64,000 nucleotides of DNA, taken from contig CAMILZ010000012.1 of NCBI GenBank assembly GCA_946223075.1, forward strand, positions 1-64,000, read 5' to 3'. The notes below the pieces were generated by a model that saw nothing but the letters and a program-made list of their open reading frames with translations, ran no database searches and was not told the origin of the DNA. The DNA comes from an uncultured Dermabacteraceae bacterium (GTDB lineage: Bacteria > Actinomycetota > Actinomycetes > Actinomycetales > Dermabacteraceae). Made by a program: the position numbers and the translations under genes. This document shows positions 49,611 through 57,760 of this stretch, one piece after another; the stretch's first letter is position 1; each line of letters opens with the position of its first letter.

Positions 49611-50126
49611 ATGGAGATGTCAAAGCAAACCGACGCTCTTATTGAGCAGCTCGAGTATGTCGCTAACGTCGGTGGCGACGATCTCGGCTCCGCTATGAAG
49701 CGAGTGGGCCCCCTTGCCCGCCCCCTACTCAAGCTTGCCCTTCTCGATGCGGTCACGACGGCGACCGCCGAGATCAGCGAGTCGCTCACGTTCGAGCGCG
49801 TAAGCGCGCGCCTCGCTCCCGAAGGTGTCAAATTTGACGTCACGCCAAAGCATCCTGACGCCACTCCCGCGCCTGAATCGGCCGCCGCGGCGGATCAGGG
49901 ACTCGATGAAGGCGATATTTCGCGGGTATCTCTTCGCCTGCCCGAGGGGCTCAAGGCCCGCGCGGAGAAGCGTGCGGAAGCCTCGGGCCAGAGTCTCAAT
50001 GCCTGGCTCGTCCAGGTGATCCGCGATGCCGTTGTCGAACCCCGCACCTCGCCATTCACGAAGCACTGGGGCTTCACCCCCGATAACCCGCCGAAAGGCA
50101 CGAACCCCGTCAAGGGATGGATCTAA
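49611..50126 (+). CDS. Ribbon-helix-helix DNA-binding protein (HicB/Arc-like C-terminal)
   Basis: The 171-residue protein has a helical N-terminal half (residues 1-65) and, after an Ala/Pro linker, a ribbon-helix-helix core: SRVSLRLPEGLKARAEKRAEASGQSLNAWLVQVIRDAV (about 105-142). The tail has Pro/Lys. RHH proteins of this kind are antitoxins or local repressors; no toxin gene is adjacent. The next gene, DUF4097-like, follows by 14 bases and is probably co-transcribed. Starts at 49611 and 49617 are both possible. Confidence 0.75.
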   Translation: MEMSKQTDALIEQLEYVANVGGDDLGSAMKRVGPLARPLLKLALLDAVTTATAEISESLTFERVSARLAPEGVKFDVTPKHPDATPAPESAAAADQGLDEGDISRVSLRLPEGLKARAEKRAEASGQSLNAWLVQVIRDAVVEPRTSPFTKHWGFTPDNPPKGTNPVKGWI

Positions 50127-50140
50127 GGAAGGATCCCGCC

Positions 50141-50164
50141 ATGAGCACCACAACCTATCGTTAA
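50141..50164 (+). other. Leader codons cut by an in-frame TAA before the DUF4097-like gene
   Basis: ATG at 50141 has an excellent Shine-Dalgarno (AAGGAAGG at 50127-50134) and reads MSTTTYR then TAA. The downstream frame is the same and continues with DATGDVRAELKLNY. The start and the body of the gene therefore match in frame but are split by one stop codon. Confidence 0.75.
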
Positions 50165-50179
50165 GACGCCACCGGCGAT

Positions 50180-50872
50180 GTGCGTGCCGAGCTCAAGTTG
50201 AACTATGCAGACGTCGCGATCACGACAAACACCACGAACCAGATCACGATCGGCCTCGAGGGCGAAGAAGCCGCGGGAACGAGCGTGAAGTATCGCTTCG
50301 GGCGCCTCGAAATCAAGAGCCCTGACCGAAAAGCGCTCGACATTCTTCACCGCAAGCGGCCGCGCCTCACGGTGAGGCTTTCACTTCCCACCACGACGGC
50401 CCTCGAATGCGCAAGCGTCGCGACCACGATCGAGCTTGAGGAGGTCCCTCGCGAGGCAAACTTCGATGCGGTCTCGAGCACCGTGAAGGCTTCCTCCGTG
50501 ACCGCGCCCCTCTCGATTCAGGGGTTCAAGGTGAGGGCTGAGCTCGATTCTGTCGTCTCCCCGGTGGAGGTAGATGGTGCCGCGGCCAAGGTGAAGATCG
50601 GCGAATTCTCGGGCGCGCTCGACGCGAAGGGCGCCTCCATCAATGTCGATATCGCCCGCGTGCACCGCGGTGATGTTCAGGTCGAGGGTCTCAAGGCCGC
50701 GTGCACCGTCGGGGTTCTGCCCGGTGTACACGTCCACACCGATTTTGACGGCCTTGCCTCGTCGTTCAACTCGAGCCTTACTCCGCGCGGGGTCCCGCAG
50801 GAGGGGGCGCCCGTGTTCCGCGTCAAGGTGGGCGGAACGCGCACCTCGCTCGAACTCACCGAGGTCGATTAA
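50180..50872 (+). CDS. DUF4097-like beta-strand repeat protein, N-terminus interrupted
   Basis: The body of 230 residues consists of short beta strands (VAITTNTTNQITIGLEGEE, RLTVRLSLPTTTALECAS, KVKIGEFSGALDAKGASIN), like the adhesin-type DUF4097 family seen beside small DNA-binding regulators. The natural start appears to be ATG 50141, but TAA at codon 8 blocks it. The open part begins with GTG 50180 inside the same frame, with no good ribosome site. Either it is a recent pseudogene, or it is translated poorly from the GTG or by reinitiation. The function of the family is unknown. Confidence 0.7.
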   Translation: MRAELKLNYADVAITTNTTNQITIGLEGEEAAGTSVKYRFGRLEIKSPDRKALDILHRKRPRLTVRLSLPTTTALECASVATTIELEEVPREANFDAVSSTVKASSVTAPLSIQGFKVRAELDSVVSPVEVDGAAAKVKIGEFSGALDAKGASINVDIARVHRGDVQVEGLKAACTVGVLPGVHVHTDFDGLASSFNSSLTPRGVPQEGAPVFRVKVGGTRTSLELTEVD

Positions 50873-50877
50873 TACGA

Positions 50878-50914
50878 GAGGGCCGGGGTGACGCTCAGCG
50901 CCACCCCGGCCCTC
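50878..50914. terminator. Bidirectional terminator
   Basis: The perfect 13-base arms GAGGGCCGGGGTG and CACCCCGGCCCTC lie between the convergent DUF4097-like gene and pdxH. Confidence 0.85.
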
Positions 50915-50935
50915 ACAGTCACCTCGTATGAGCGT

Positions 50936-51619
50936 TTACGGCGCGAGGCGCTCCACCTGCCAGCGGCCTTCTTCAACGTCGAGCGCAGTGAAGCGGATGC
51001 GGTCATGGAGACGCGAGGCGCCACCCTGCCAAAACTCGATCACGTGCGGGGTGAGCGCCCAGCCGCCCCAGTGCGGCGGGCGGGGAACGTCCTTGCCTTC
51101 GAAGCGCTTCTCGGCGCGCTCGTTTGCGAGCTGAATGTCTTCGCGTGAGTCGATGACGTCCGACTGCGAGCTTGCCCAGGCGCCGATTTGCGAACCACGC
51201 GGGCGTACTGCGAAGTAGGCGTCGGATTCTTCGGGGCTGATGCGGCGCACCTTGCCCTGGATGCGCACCTGGCGTTGAAGCGGCAGCCACGTGAAGTTCA
51301 GGGCGGCTTTGCGGTTCACGTCAAGGTCGTGTCCTTTTTGAGACTCGTAGTTGCCGAAGAACACGAACTTCTTGTTCGTGTGCTCCTTGAGAAGGATGAC
51401 GCGCGAATCCGGCCAATCGGTCTCCGGGTTGATCGTGGATACCACCATGGCGTTGGGCTCGAGCACATCGCCCTCGCGGTCGCGATGTTCGATCGCGTCT
51501 CTCATCCATTCGTCAAACAGTGCGTGCGGGTCGTTGCCCGCGAGCGTTTTGGTGAGTTGGCCCTTCGTGTAGTTCACGCGTTCCGCGCGAAGATCGGGCG
51601 CACTTGCCTTCTCGTTCAT
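50936..51619 (-). CDS. pdxH: Pyridoxamine 5'-phosphate oxidase
   Basis: The FMN enzyme oxidises pyridoxamine/pyridoxine phosphate to PLP. Conserved parts include DSRVILLKEHTNKKFVFFGNYESQKG (FMN and substrate site), RQVRIQGKVRRI, SRPRGSQIGAWAS-like VRPRGSQIGAWASSQS, and the C-terminal WGGWALTPHVIEFWQGGASRLHDR. Length of 227 is normal. It is monocistronic between two terminators or gaps. Confidence 0.95.
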   Translation of the reverse strand: MNEKASAPDLRAERVNYTKGQLTKTLAGNDPHALFDEWMRDAIEHRDREGDVLEPNAMVVSTINPETDWPDSRVILLKEHTNKKFVFFGNYESQKGHDLDVNRKAALNFTWLPLQRQVRIQGKVRRISPEESDAYFAVRPRGSQIGAWASSQSDVIDSREDIQLANERAEKRFEGKDVPRPPHWGGWALTPHVIEFWQGGASRLHDRIRFTALDVEEGRWQVERLAP

Positions 51620-51723
51620 GACCTCTCCTCGAAACTTGGTGTGGGGTCGTCATCGATCCCGATCTACCACTCTAGTCCCGTGGCCTGGTGGGCTCTGGGG
51701 ACTAAAAGGGAAGCGGTCAAGGC

Positions 51724-53124
51724 TCAAGCACCGAGCGCCACGAGCGTGCTGAGCGCGAGCGCTGCCGGCCACGAAAGGGGCGCGACGGCGGCGGGGCTAC
51801 CGTCGGCAAGAACCTTCTCACTGATCGCTCCGGCGCTTGTGCGGTGGGCGGCAAGCCATTCGAGAAGCTCGAGCGCGCGCTCGCGCTTGCCAAGGTGTGC
51901 GTAGGCTTGCGCGAACATCGCCGTTTGCGGAGTCCAGCTGATGCCGTCTCGCTTCCAGCCCGCGCCCGGGGCAACGCCGCCTGCGGGTCGCGACATCGCC
52001 TCACACGCCGCATCGACCTGACGTGCGACCTGCGGGTTGCGCTCGGCAAATCCCTTCGTTTGGTACGGCGGTAAGAGCATGAGCAGCCCCGCGTCAAAAC
52101 CGCCGCCGTGCGCGTAGCGCTGGAAGTTGCCTGGGCCAAAAGCAGCAAGGAGGGCGCGTTCGGTTTCCCGGGCCCGCGCTCCGAGCGTTCTGGTTCCGAC
52201 GCCGTCTTCGCCCTTGATTAATCCCTTTTCTGCAAGGTGCGCCGCGCTTTCGAGCGCGCTGAGGGTCATGGCCGCTGTCGCGAGTGTGAGGCGCCGCTCG
52301 GGCACCTCCCAATAGTCGGGGCTCGGTTGAGGAAGGCCGCTTCCAGTATGAGTGGCGTCGAGCGCGGCGAGCGCCGCGCGGGCGAGCGCCGTTCTAAGAG
52401 TGGGGAGCGAGGTCGCGGGGGTGGCGTCGGAACCTAAAACCCCAAGCCGGGCGAGCGTTGCCGCTGCCCATAGGAACCACCCGACCCCATCGAGTTGCGG
52501 GGTGCGATTATCCGGGGCGTGTTTGGTGCCGGGGCGGTAGCGCGCCTCGAACGTGCCGTCGGGGCGTTGGATGCGCGCAAGGTGTTCGAGGAGTCCCAGT
52601 GCCCAGTCGCCGAAACCGCGCTCGGCGAGTGCCACGATCACGTGGGCCGTGTCGCGCGGCCACGTGTAGCGCCAGTTCGGGCTGAGAGCCGCGACGGGGG
52701 AAGGCAGCGCCCACGTGAGGGTGAAAACGTCGAGGAGTGCGGAACGGTCGAGATCGGTCAGCGTAGGCGTGGGGGCCGGTCGCGAGGCGCGTTCGAGGAA
52801 GGCGCGCGTGATAGCGTCGAGCGTATCCGCGCCGTAAGCGGTGCTGAGAGTGCGCGTGCCAGAAATGAGCTCGGGCGAATCCGGCTGCACAAAGGTGCGC
52901 TCTACCCCCAGGATGGTGCCCGCGCGCAGCAGGCGCGCAGCGCCGTGCTCCTCGACTTCGCGGGCAAGTGAATCCGACGCGGCGGAGAACGCGACACCGA
53001 GGGAGTAGAGGTCCTCGTGCGCCTCGTGTGGGAAGAGGCTCGCGATGCTGCTGCGCTCCACATACAGCGCCGAGGCGCCGAGCGCCGCGAGGAGGCCACC
53101 GCCGAGAAGTGCGCGTCGTCGCAT
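51724..53124 (-). CDS. Glycoside hydrolase family 15-like secreted or membrane-anchored protein
   Basis: An N-terminal basic start and hydrophobic segment (RRRALLGGGLLAALGASALY) act as a signal or anchor. The rest is an alpha/alpha-barrel with GH15 features: SPNWRYTWPRDTAHVIVALAERG and YRPGTKHAPDNRTPQLDGVGWFLWA. GH15 enzymes are glucoamylases, glucodextranases or trehalases. I do not see the second catalytic Glu with certainty, so activity is not assured. It is divergent from the MFS pump gene. Confidence 0.75.
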   Translation of the reverse strand: MRRRALLGGGLLAALGASALYVERSSIASLFPHEAHEDLYSLGVAFSAASDSLAREVEEHGAARLLRAGTILGVERTFVQPDSPELISGTRTLSTAYGADTLDAITRAFLERASRPAPTPTLTDLDRSALLDVFTLTWALPSPVAALSPNWRYTWPRDTAHVIVALAERGFGDWALGLLEHLARIQRPDGTFEARYRPGTKHAPDNRTPQLDGVGWFLWAAATLARLGVLGSDATPATSLPTLRTALARAALAALDATHTGSGLPQPSPDYWEVPERRLTLATAAMTLSALESAAHLAEKGLIKGEDGVGTRTLGARARETERALLAAFGPGNFQRYAHGGGFDAGLLMLLPPYQTKGFAERNPQVARQVDAACEAMSRPAGGVAPGAGWKRDGISWTPQTAMFAQAYAHLGKRERALELLEWLAAHRTSAGAISEKVLADGSPAAVAPLSWPAALALSTLVALGA

Positions 53125-53237
53125 GGCAGGCCTCCATCTTCCGCTGGAATGTGTGGCTCGAGCTTAACAAGCACGCGAGCGAGTAAGTGAAGTCATGAGT
53201 GATCTTGTGCGAGGGGGGTTGGAAGGGCGTGGATCTT

Positions 53238-53254
53238 CCATAAAATTGGGCGAG
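53238..53254 (+). promoter_or_regulatory. Promoter -10 close to the MFS start
   Basis: TAAAAT at 53240-53245 lies eight bases before the GTG start, so transcription would begin at or near the start codon, giving a leaderless mRNA. Confidence 0.45.
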
Positions 53255-54702
53255 TGACTGACGAATCTCAGAGGAATACCGACACCAGTGCCATAGAACT
53301 CGCTCGACTTGCCGACGAGCGTGCCGCCGAAAGCCTCGCAACTGAGGAGCCGCGCCCGCTTACCGAGGAAATCCCGCAGGTCGCGTTTGCGACGCCCACC
53401 GACAACGTCTCGCACGTGACCGGACCGATCGAGCAGGTCGAGGAGGTCGCGACCGAAACGGCCGCCCTACGTTTGCACCTCGGTCGCAGTGAGAAAGTTA
53501 CGTTCGGTTTCACGTTCGCGATGGCGATGCTCGCGATGCTCGGCCCGTTCTCGATCGACATGATCTTCCCGGGCTTCCCCTCGATGAGGGAGGACTTCTA
53601 CACGGACGCCGCAGCGATGCAGCAGGTGACGAGCCTCTACCTCATTTCCTTCGCGGTGATGAGCATGTTCCACGGCCCGCTTTCCGATGCGCTTGGTCGC
53701 AAGCGCGTGATGGGTGCTTCGCTCATCGTCTTCTCAATCGGCTCGCTTGGCGCGGCGCTCGCCGTCAATCTCCCGATGCTTTTCGCCTTCCGCGTGCTCC
53801 AGGGCCTCAGCGCGGGTGGCGCGACGATTGTCTCGCGCGTCGTGATCCGCGATCTCTACGGTGGCGGCAGGGCGCAGAAGCTCATGAGCCAGGTCATGAT
53901 GATCTTCGCGCTCGCGCCTGCAGCGGCACCGATCTTCGGCGGCTGGATTCTTCTCCTTGGGCCGTGGCGTTGGATCTTCGGTGCGATGCTCCTCTACGCG
54001 CTCGTCACGCTCGCGATCATGATGGTCGTCATCCCCGAGACTCTTCTGCCAGAGAAGCGCCAGCCGTTCAACGCGAAGGGCATCTTCACGTCGCTCGGGC
54101 GCGTGCTGCGCTCGCCGGTTATCTGGCGCCTCTCGCTCGCGCTCGGCCTCGCGAGCCAGGCTGACTTCATCTTCATCTCGGCGGCGCCGATCATCGTGCC
54201 CGACGTCATGCACCTCGGCGCCCAGGACTACTGGGTGCTGTTCATCCCGATCATCGCCGGCATGATCCTCGGCAACTACCTGGTGGGGCGCCTCGCCTTC
54301 GTCATGAGTCGCTCGCGCCTCATCACGATTGCCTTCACGACCGTCGTCGTGGGTGGCATCCTCTCCGTCGTGATCCCGATGCTTACCCCCGAGCTCACCT
54401 CGCAGTTCGGCATCTGGCACCTCCTCGTCATGGTGGGCCCCGGCATTCTCGGTCTCGCGGCGGCGCTCATGATGGCGCCCGTGCAGCTCGAAGTTCTTGA
54501 CATGTTCCCCGAGGAGCGCGGCGCCTCCACGAGCTTTGCAACCTTCATGAACCTCATCGTTGCCGCGATCGTCTCGGGCGTCATGGTTCCGGTTCTTGGT
54601 GCCGACCTGGTCAAGCTCGGCATCGGCGCCCTCGCGCTCTCGGCGGGCGGTGCGGCGTTCTGGTTCGCACACGTGCTCATCGCGCGCCGCGCGCAGGCCT
54701 GA
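53254..54702 (+). CDS. MFS transporter, Bcr/CflA drug-resistance type
   Basis: This major facilitator protein of 482 residues has a charged cytosolic arm of about 75 residues, then twelve membrane segments. The A motif region GPLSDALGRKRVMGASLIVF and motif C-like APAAAPIFGGWILLLGPWRWIF match Bcr/CflA drug efflux pumps. No substrate can be assigned. The gene stands alone and ends before an AT-rich repeat tract. Confidence 0.88.
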   Translation: MTDESQRNTDTSAIELARLADERAAESLATEEPRPLTEEIPQVAFATPTDNVSHVTGPIEQVEEVATETAALRLHLGRSEKVTFGFTFAMAMLAMLGPFSIDMIFPGFPSMREDFYTDAAAMQQVTSLYLISFAVMSMFHGPLSDALGRKRVMGASLIVFSIGSLGAALAVNLPMLFAFRVLQGLSAGGATIVSRVVIRDLYGGGRAQKLMSQVMMIFALAPAAAPIFGGWILLLGPWRWIFGAMLLYALVTLAIMMVVIPETLLPEKRQPFNAKGIFTSLGRVLRSPVIWRLSLALGLASQADFIFISAAPIIVPDVMHLGAQDYWVLFIPIIAGMILGNYLVGRLAFVMSRSRLITIAFTTVVVGGILSVVIPMLTPELTSQFGIWHLLVMVGPGILGLAAALMMAPVQLEVLDMFPEERGASTSFATFMNLIVAAIVSGVMVPVLGADLVKLGIGALALSAGGAAFWFAHVLIARRAQA

Positions 54703-54737
54703 GCGCCGGATGCGCGGTGGCTCGGAACGCCATGAGG

Positions 54738-54783
54738 TTTATGAATTGCTTTGAAATTTATGAAATCTATGAAAACTATGAAA
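54738..54783. repeat. AT-rich tandem 9-bp repeats (YTATGAAA)
   Basis: TTTATGAAA, TCTATGAAA and ACTATGAAA follow each other exactly at 54757-54783, with earlier relatives TTTATGAA at 54738 and TTTGAAA at 54750. The tract is strikingly AT-rich against the surrounding DNA and lies between convergent genes. Confidence 0.8.
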
Positions 54784-54814
54784 AGTGGCACCGGGTTCGG
54801 CCGCGCCGTGAGCG

Positions 54815-55807
54815 TCAGTAGGCAAAGCCCGCGAACGCGCGGCTGATCTCGCCCCGCCCTGCGCCAGAGGCGAGCAGCACCTGAAGGAGGAGGCGCGCCT
54901 TGTGGGCGCTCAGCATGCCTGCCATGCACGCGCCCGAGTTGATGAGGTCCACCTCCGCGCCCGGATACGAGTAGTGGTAGGTCGAGGTTCCGCCCTCGGG
55001 GATGCGGGTCGCGACGACGACCTGGATGCCGCGCTCGCGGGCCTCACGCACGAGCGGCATGACCGCCTCGGGCACGTGCCCCATCCCCACGCCATTGATC
55101 ACGATCCCCGCGGGTGGCTCGGCCTGACGCACGAGCGCTCCGAGCGCCTCACCGCGATCGAAAAGGCCCGTCCCGATCAGCGGCACCGCGGGAAGCTCGG
55201 CGGGCACGGTGGGTATCACGCAGTCCGACGGCTCCAGCGCATACACCGCGCGAATCCCCTCCTCGCTCACGAGCGCGAGGGGGCCCGACGGCTCCGAATC
55301 GAACGCATCGATGCTTCGCGAGCTGACCTTCGTGACCCGATCGGCGGCGTGCACGAGGGAATCGAACACCGCGAGAACGCCGAGGCCGCGCGCCTGGTCA
55401 CTCGCGGCCGTCACGATCGCGTCGTGGAGATTCGCGGGACCGTCCGCCCCCGGCGCGTTGGCGGGGCGCATCGCGCCCGTGAGCACAAGCGGGGTCTCGA
55501 GGTTCCAATAGCGGTTCAGCAAGAATGCCGTCTCTTCGAGAGTGTCGGTGCCGTGAGTCAGCACGATGCCGCGAAAGCCAGCGTCGGAACCCTCCCGAGC
55601 CGCCCGAAGAACCTCGCGCACGTGCGCGAAGGTGACCGAGGGCGAACCGACGTTCGCGATCTCCCGAAACTCGAGGTCGATGCCGGGGATGGGGAACATG
55701 CCCGCATCCGGTTGTGCGGCGGGGGAGGCGTGCCCACCCGGTTGATTTTGACTCATGGCGATCGTGCCGCCGAGGCCGAGAACGAGAATGCGGACTGTCG
55801 CGGTCAT
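54815..55807 (-). CDS. L-asparaginase (type I/II family)
   Basis: The two catalytic threonine motifs are present: GLGGTIAMS (Thr15) and LTHGTDTLEET (Thr87 region), with PNLHDA-like PANLHDAIVTAAS as the third block. Length is 330 and no signal peptide is seen, so it acts in the cytosol, releasing aspartate and ammonia from asparagine. Start ATG 55807 has AGGAG well placed; the longer frame to 55942 is rejected. It is divergent from glpD. Confidence 0.9.
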   Translation of the reverse strand: MTATVRILVLGLGGTIAMSQNQPGGHASPAAQPDAGMFPIPGIDLEFREIANVGSPSVTFAHVREVLRAAREGSDAGFRGIVLTHGTDTLEETAFLLNRYWNLETPLVLTGAMRPANAPGADGPANLHDAIVTAASDQARGLGVLAVFDSLVHAADRVTKVSSRSIDAFDSEPSGPLALVSEEGIRAVYALEPSDCVIPTVPAELPAVPLIGTGLFDRGEALGALVRQAEPPAGIVINGVGMGHVPEAVMPLVREARERGIQVVVATRIPEGGTSTYHYSYPGAEVDLINSGACMAGMLSAHKARLLLQVLLASGAGRGEISRAFAGFAY

Positions 55808-55962
55808 GGGTGCTCCTATGCGTGCCGGTGCGCGTGAGATCAGTGTAGAACCGAGCCGGCCGGTGACTCTCCGTGAACGGTGATGTAGCGGTGTTAGCCT
55901 CACCGGAGCTTGCGAAATGTGGTTCAACGGCGAACCGAGCACACCTGACGAAGGAAGTGGTT

Positions 55963-57690
55963 ATGTCCTCATCCGCCCGCTCCGCACTCAATCCGAAAAC
56001 TCGCGCCGCACACCTCGAGAAGCTTGCCGCGACGAGCGCCAACAACCCCCTCGACATCTTCATCGTCGGCGGCGGAGTCAACGGTGCCGGTGCCGCCTTT
56101 GATGCGGCAACCCGCGGCCTCAGCGTTGGCATCGTCGAGATGAACGACTGGGCGAGCGGCACGAGCTCGCGCTCGTCGAAGCTCATGCACGGCGGCCTCC
56201 GCTACCTGCAGATGCTCGACTTCACGCTCGTCGCCGAAGCCCTCCGCGAGCGCGACCTGCTCATCTCAAAGACCGCGCCGCACCTGGTGAAGCCCATCAG
56301 CTTCATGTTCCCCATGAAGAACGTTTTCGAGCGCGGCTTCATTGGCTCGGGCATCGCCCTCTACGACGCGATGCAGATCGGCCACCGCGAGGTGCCGATC
56401 CACCGGCACGTGTTTGCCAAGGGCCTCGCGAAGGACTTCGCGGGACTCGACCCCGAGAAGAACTCGGGCGCGATCGAGTTTTATGACTCGCGCATGGATG
56501 ACGCGCGCTTCGTGGCGATGCTCGTGCGCTCCGCCGTGAACCTCGGCGCCGCCGCCGCGAACTATACGAAAGTCACGCGCTACCTCAAAGACGGTGGCCG
56601 CGTCGTGGGCGCTGCCATCACGGACCTCGAAACGGGCAACGAGTACGAGGTGCACGCGCGCGAAGTGATTCTCGCGGGCGGCGTGTGGACCGGTGAAGAA
56701 CAGGATCGCGCAGGAGCCGACTCGGGCCTTCAGGTGCTTGCCTCGAAAGGCATCCACATCACGGTGCCGCGCGAGGCGATTGAGGCGAAAGACAATACGG
56801 GCATCATTACGCAGACCGAAAAGTCGGTGCTGTTCATCATCCCGTGGGACGAATACTGGCTGATCGGCACGACCGATAGCCCGTGGAAAGAGGACGTCTC
56901 GGTGCCCACCGCGACGAGCAGCGACATCGACTACGTGCTCGAAAAGGCCAACGACGTGCTTCGCCGCCCGCTCACGCGCGAGGACGTCATCGGCGTTTAT
57001 GCCGGCTTGCGCCCCCTTCTTCAGCCCGTGAAAAAGTCCGACGGCGCCTCGACGAAGGTGTCGCGCGAACACACGGTGATGGAGGTCGAACCGGGCCTGA
57101 GCGCGATCGCCGGCGGCAAGTACACGACCTATCGCGTCATGGCGGAAGACGTCGTGGATTTCGCGCTTCGCGGCACCCCCGGTGCCCCCAAGACTAAAAC
57201 GCGAGACATCCCCGTGATCGGTGGTGCCGGCTACGAAGAGATGCGCGTGCGCGCCGCTTCGCTCGCTGAGAAATACGGCATTGACGAGGTGCGCCTCGAA
57301 CGCCTGCTCTTCCGCTACGGCTCGTTGCTCGAGGACATTTTTGACCTCATGGACGAGAACCCCGAGCTCACGGAACCGCTCAAGGACGCGCCTCGCTACC
57401 TCCGTGCCGAAATCGTGTATGCCGCGCGCAGCGAAGGCGTGCTTCACCTCGCCGATGCCCTCATGCGCCGCACGCGCCTCGATTACGAGACGCGCGATCG
57501 CGGCGTGGGGGCCGCGCGCGAAGTAGCCGCGATTCTCGGCGAGGAACTCGGCTGGGACGAGGCTCGCCGCGAAGCGGAAATCGAGGCGTACTCGACGTTC
57601 ATCGCCGCCCGCCTCGAAGCCGAGCACACGACGAGTGACGTCGAAGCCGCCGCACTGCTCGAGAACGTGCGCGAGATTCCCGCGCGCTGA
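55963..57690 (+). CDS. glpD: Aerobic glycerol-3-phosphate dehydrogenase
   Basis: This FAD flavoprotein oxidises glycerol 3-phosphate to dihydroxyacetone phosphate and feeds quinone. The FAD motif reads IFIVGGGVNGAGAAFDAATRGL, followed by GTSSRSSKLMHGGLRYL, IPWDEYWLIGTTD and GGKYTTYRVMAEDV. The C-terminal DAO_C domain covers the last 120 residues. Length is 575. GAAGGAA lies before ATG 55963. It is followed by glpK, so the pair carries glycerol into glycolysis; no glpF is present. Confidence 0.95.
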   Translation: MSSSARSALNPKTRAAHLEKLAATSANNPLDIFIVGGGVNGAGAAFDAATRGLSVGIVEMNDWASGTSSRSSKLMHGGLRYLQMLDFTLVAEALRERDLLISKTAPHLVKPISFMFPMKNVFERGFIGSGIALYDAMQIGHREVPIHRHVFAKGLAKDFAGLDPEKNSGAIEFYDSRMDDARFVAMLVRSAVNLGAAAANYTKVTRYLKDGGRVVGAAITDLETGNEYEVHAREVILAGGVWTGEEQDRAGADSGLQVLASKGIHITVPREAIEAKDNTGIITQTEKSVLFIIPWDEYWLIGTTDSPWKEDVSVPTATSSDIDYVLEKANDVLRRPLTREDVIGVYAGLRPLLQPVKKSDGASTKVSREHTVMEVEPGLSAIAGGKYTTYRVMAEDVVDFALRGTPGAPKTKTRDIPVIGGAGYEEMRVRAASLAEKYGIDEVRLERLLFRYGSLLEDIFDLMDENPELTEPLKDAPRYLRAEIVYAARSEGVLHLADALMRRTRLDYETRDRGVGAAREVAAILGEELGWDEARREAEIEAYSTFIAARLEAEHTTSDVEAAALLENVREIPAR

Positions 57691-57720
57691 CGACCGCGCG
57701 CGAAACCGCGCACACGACTA

Positions 57721-57744
57721 GCCGCGGGCAGCGGTGCCTGCGGC
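57721..57744. other. Hairpin between glpD and glpK
   Basis: GCCGCGGGCA and TGCCTGCGGC pair with one mismatch around GCGG. It may trim or attenuate the dicistronic message; it leaves glpK its own GAAAGGA ribosome site. Confidence 0.55.
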
Positions 57745-57760
57745 CCCGAAAGGACCTCAC

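Noticed and set aside
57721..57744. Transcription terminator separating glpD and glpK
   Set aside because: The stem has a mismatch and no T-run, and glpK has no clear promoter of its own, so I kept it as a hairpin within an operon.
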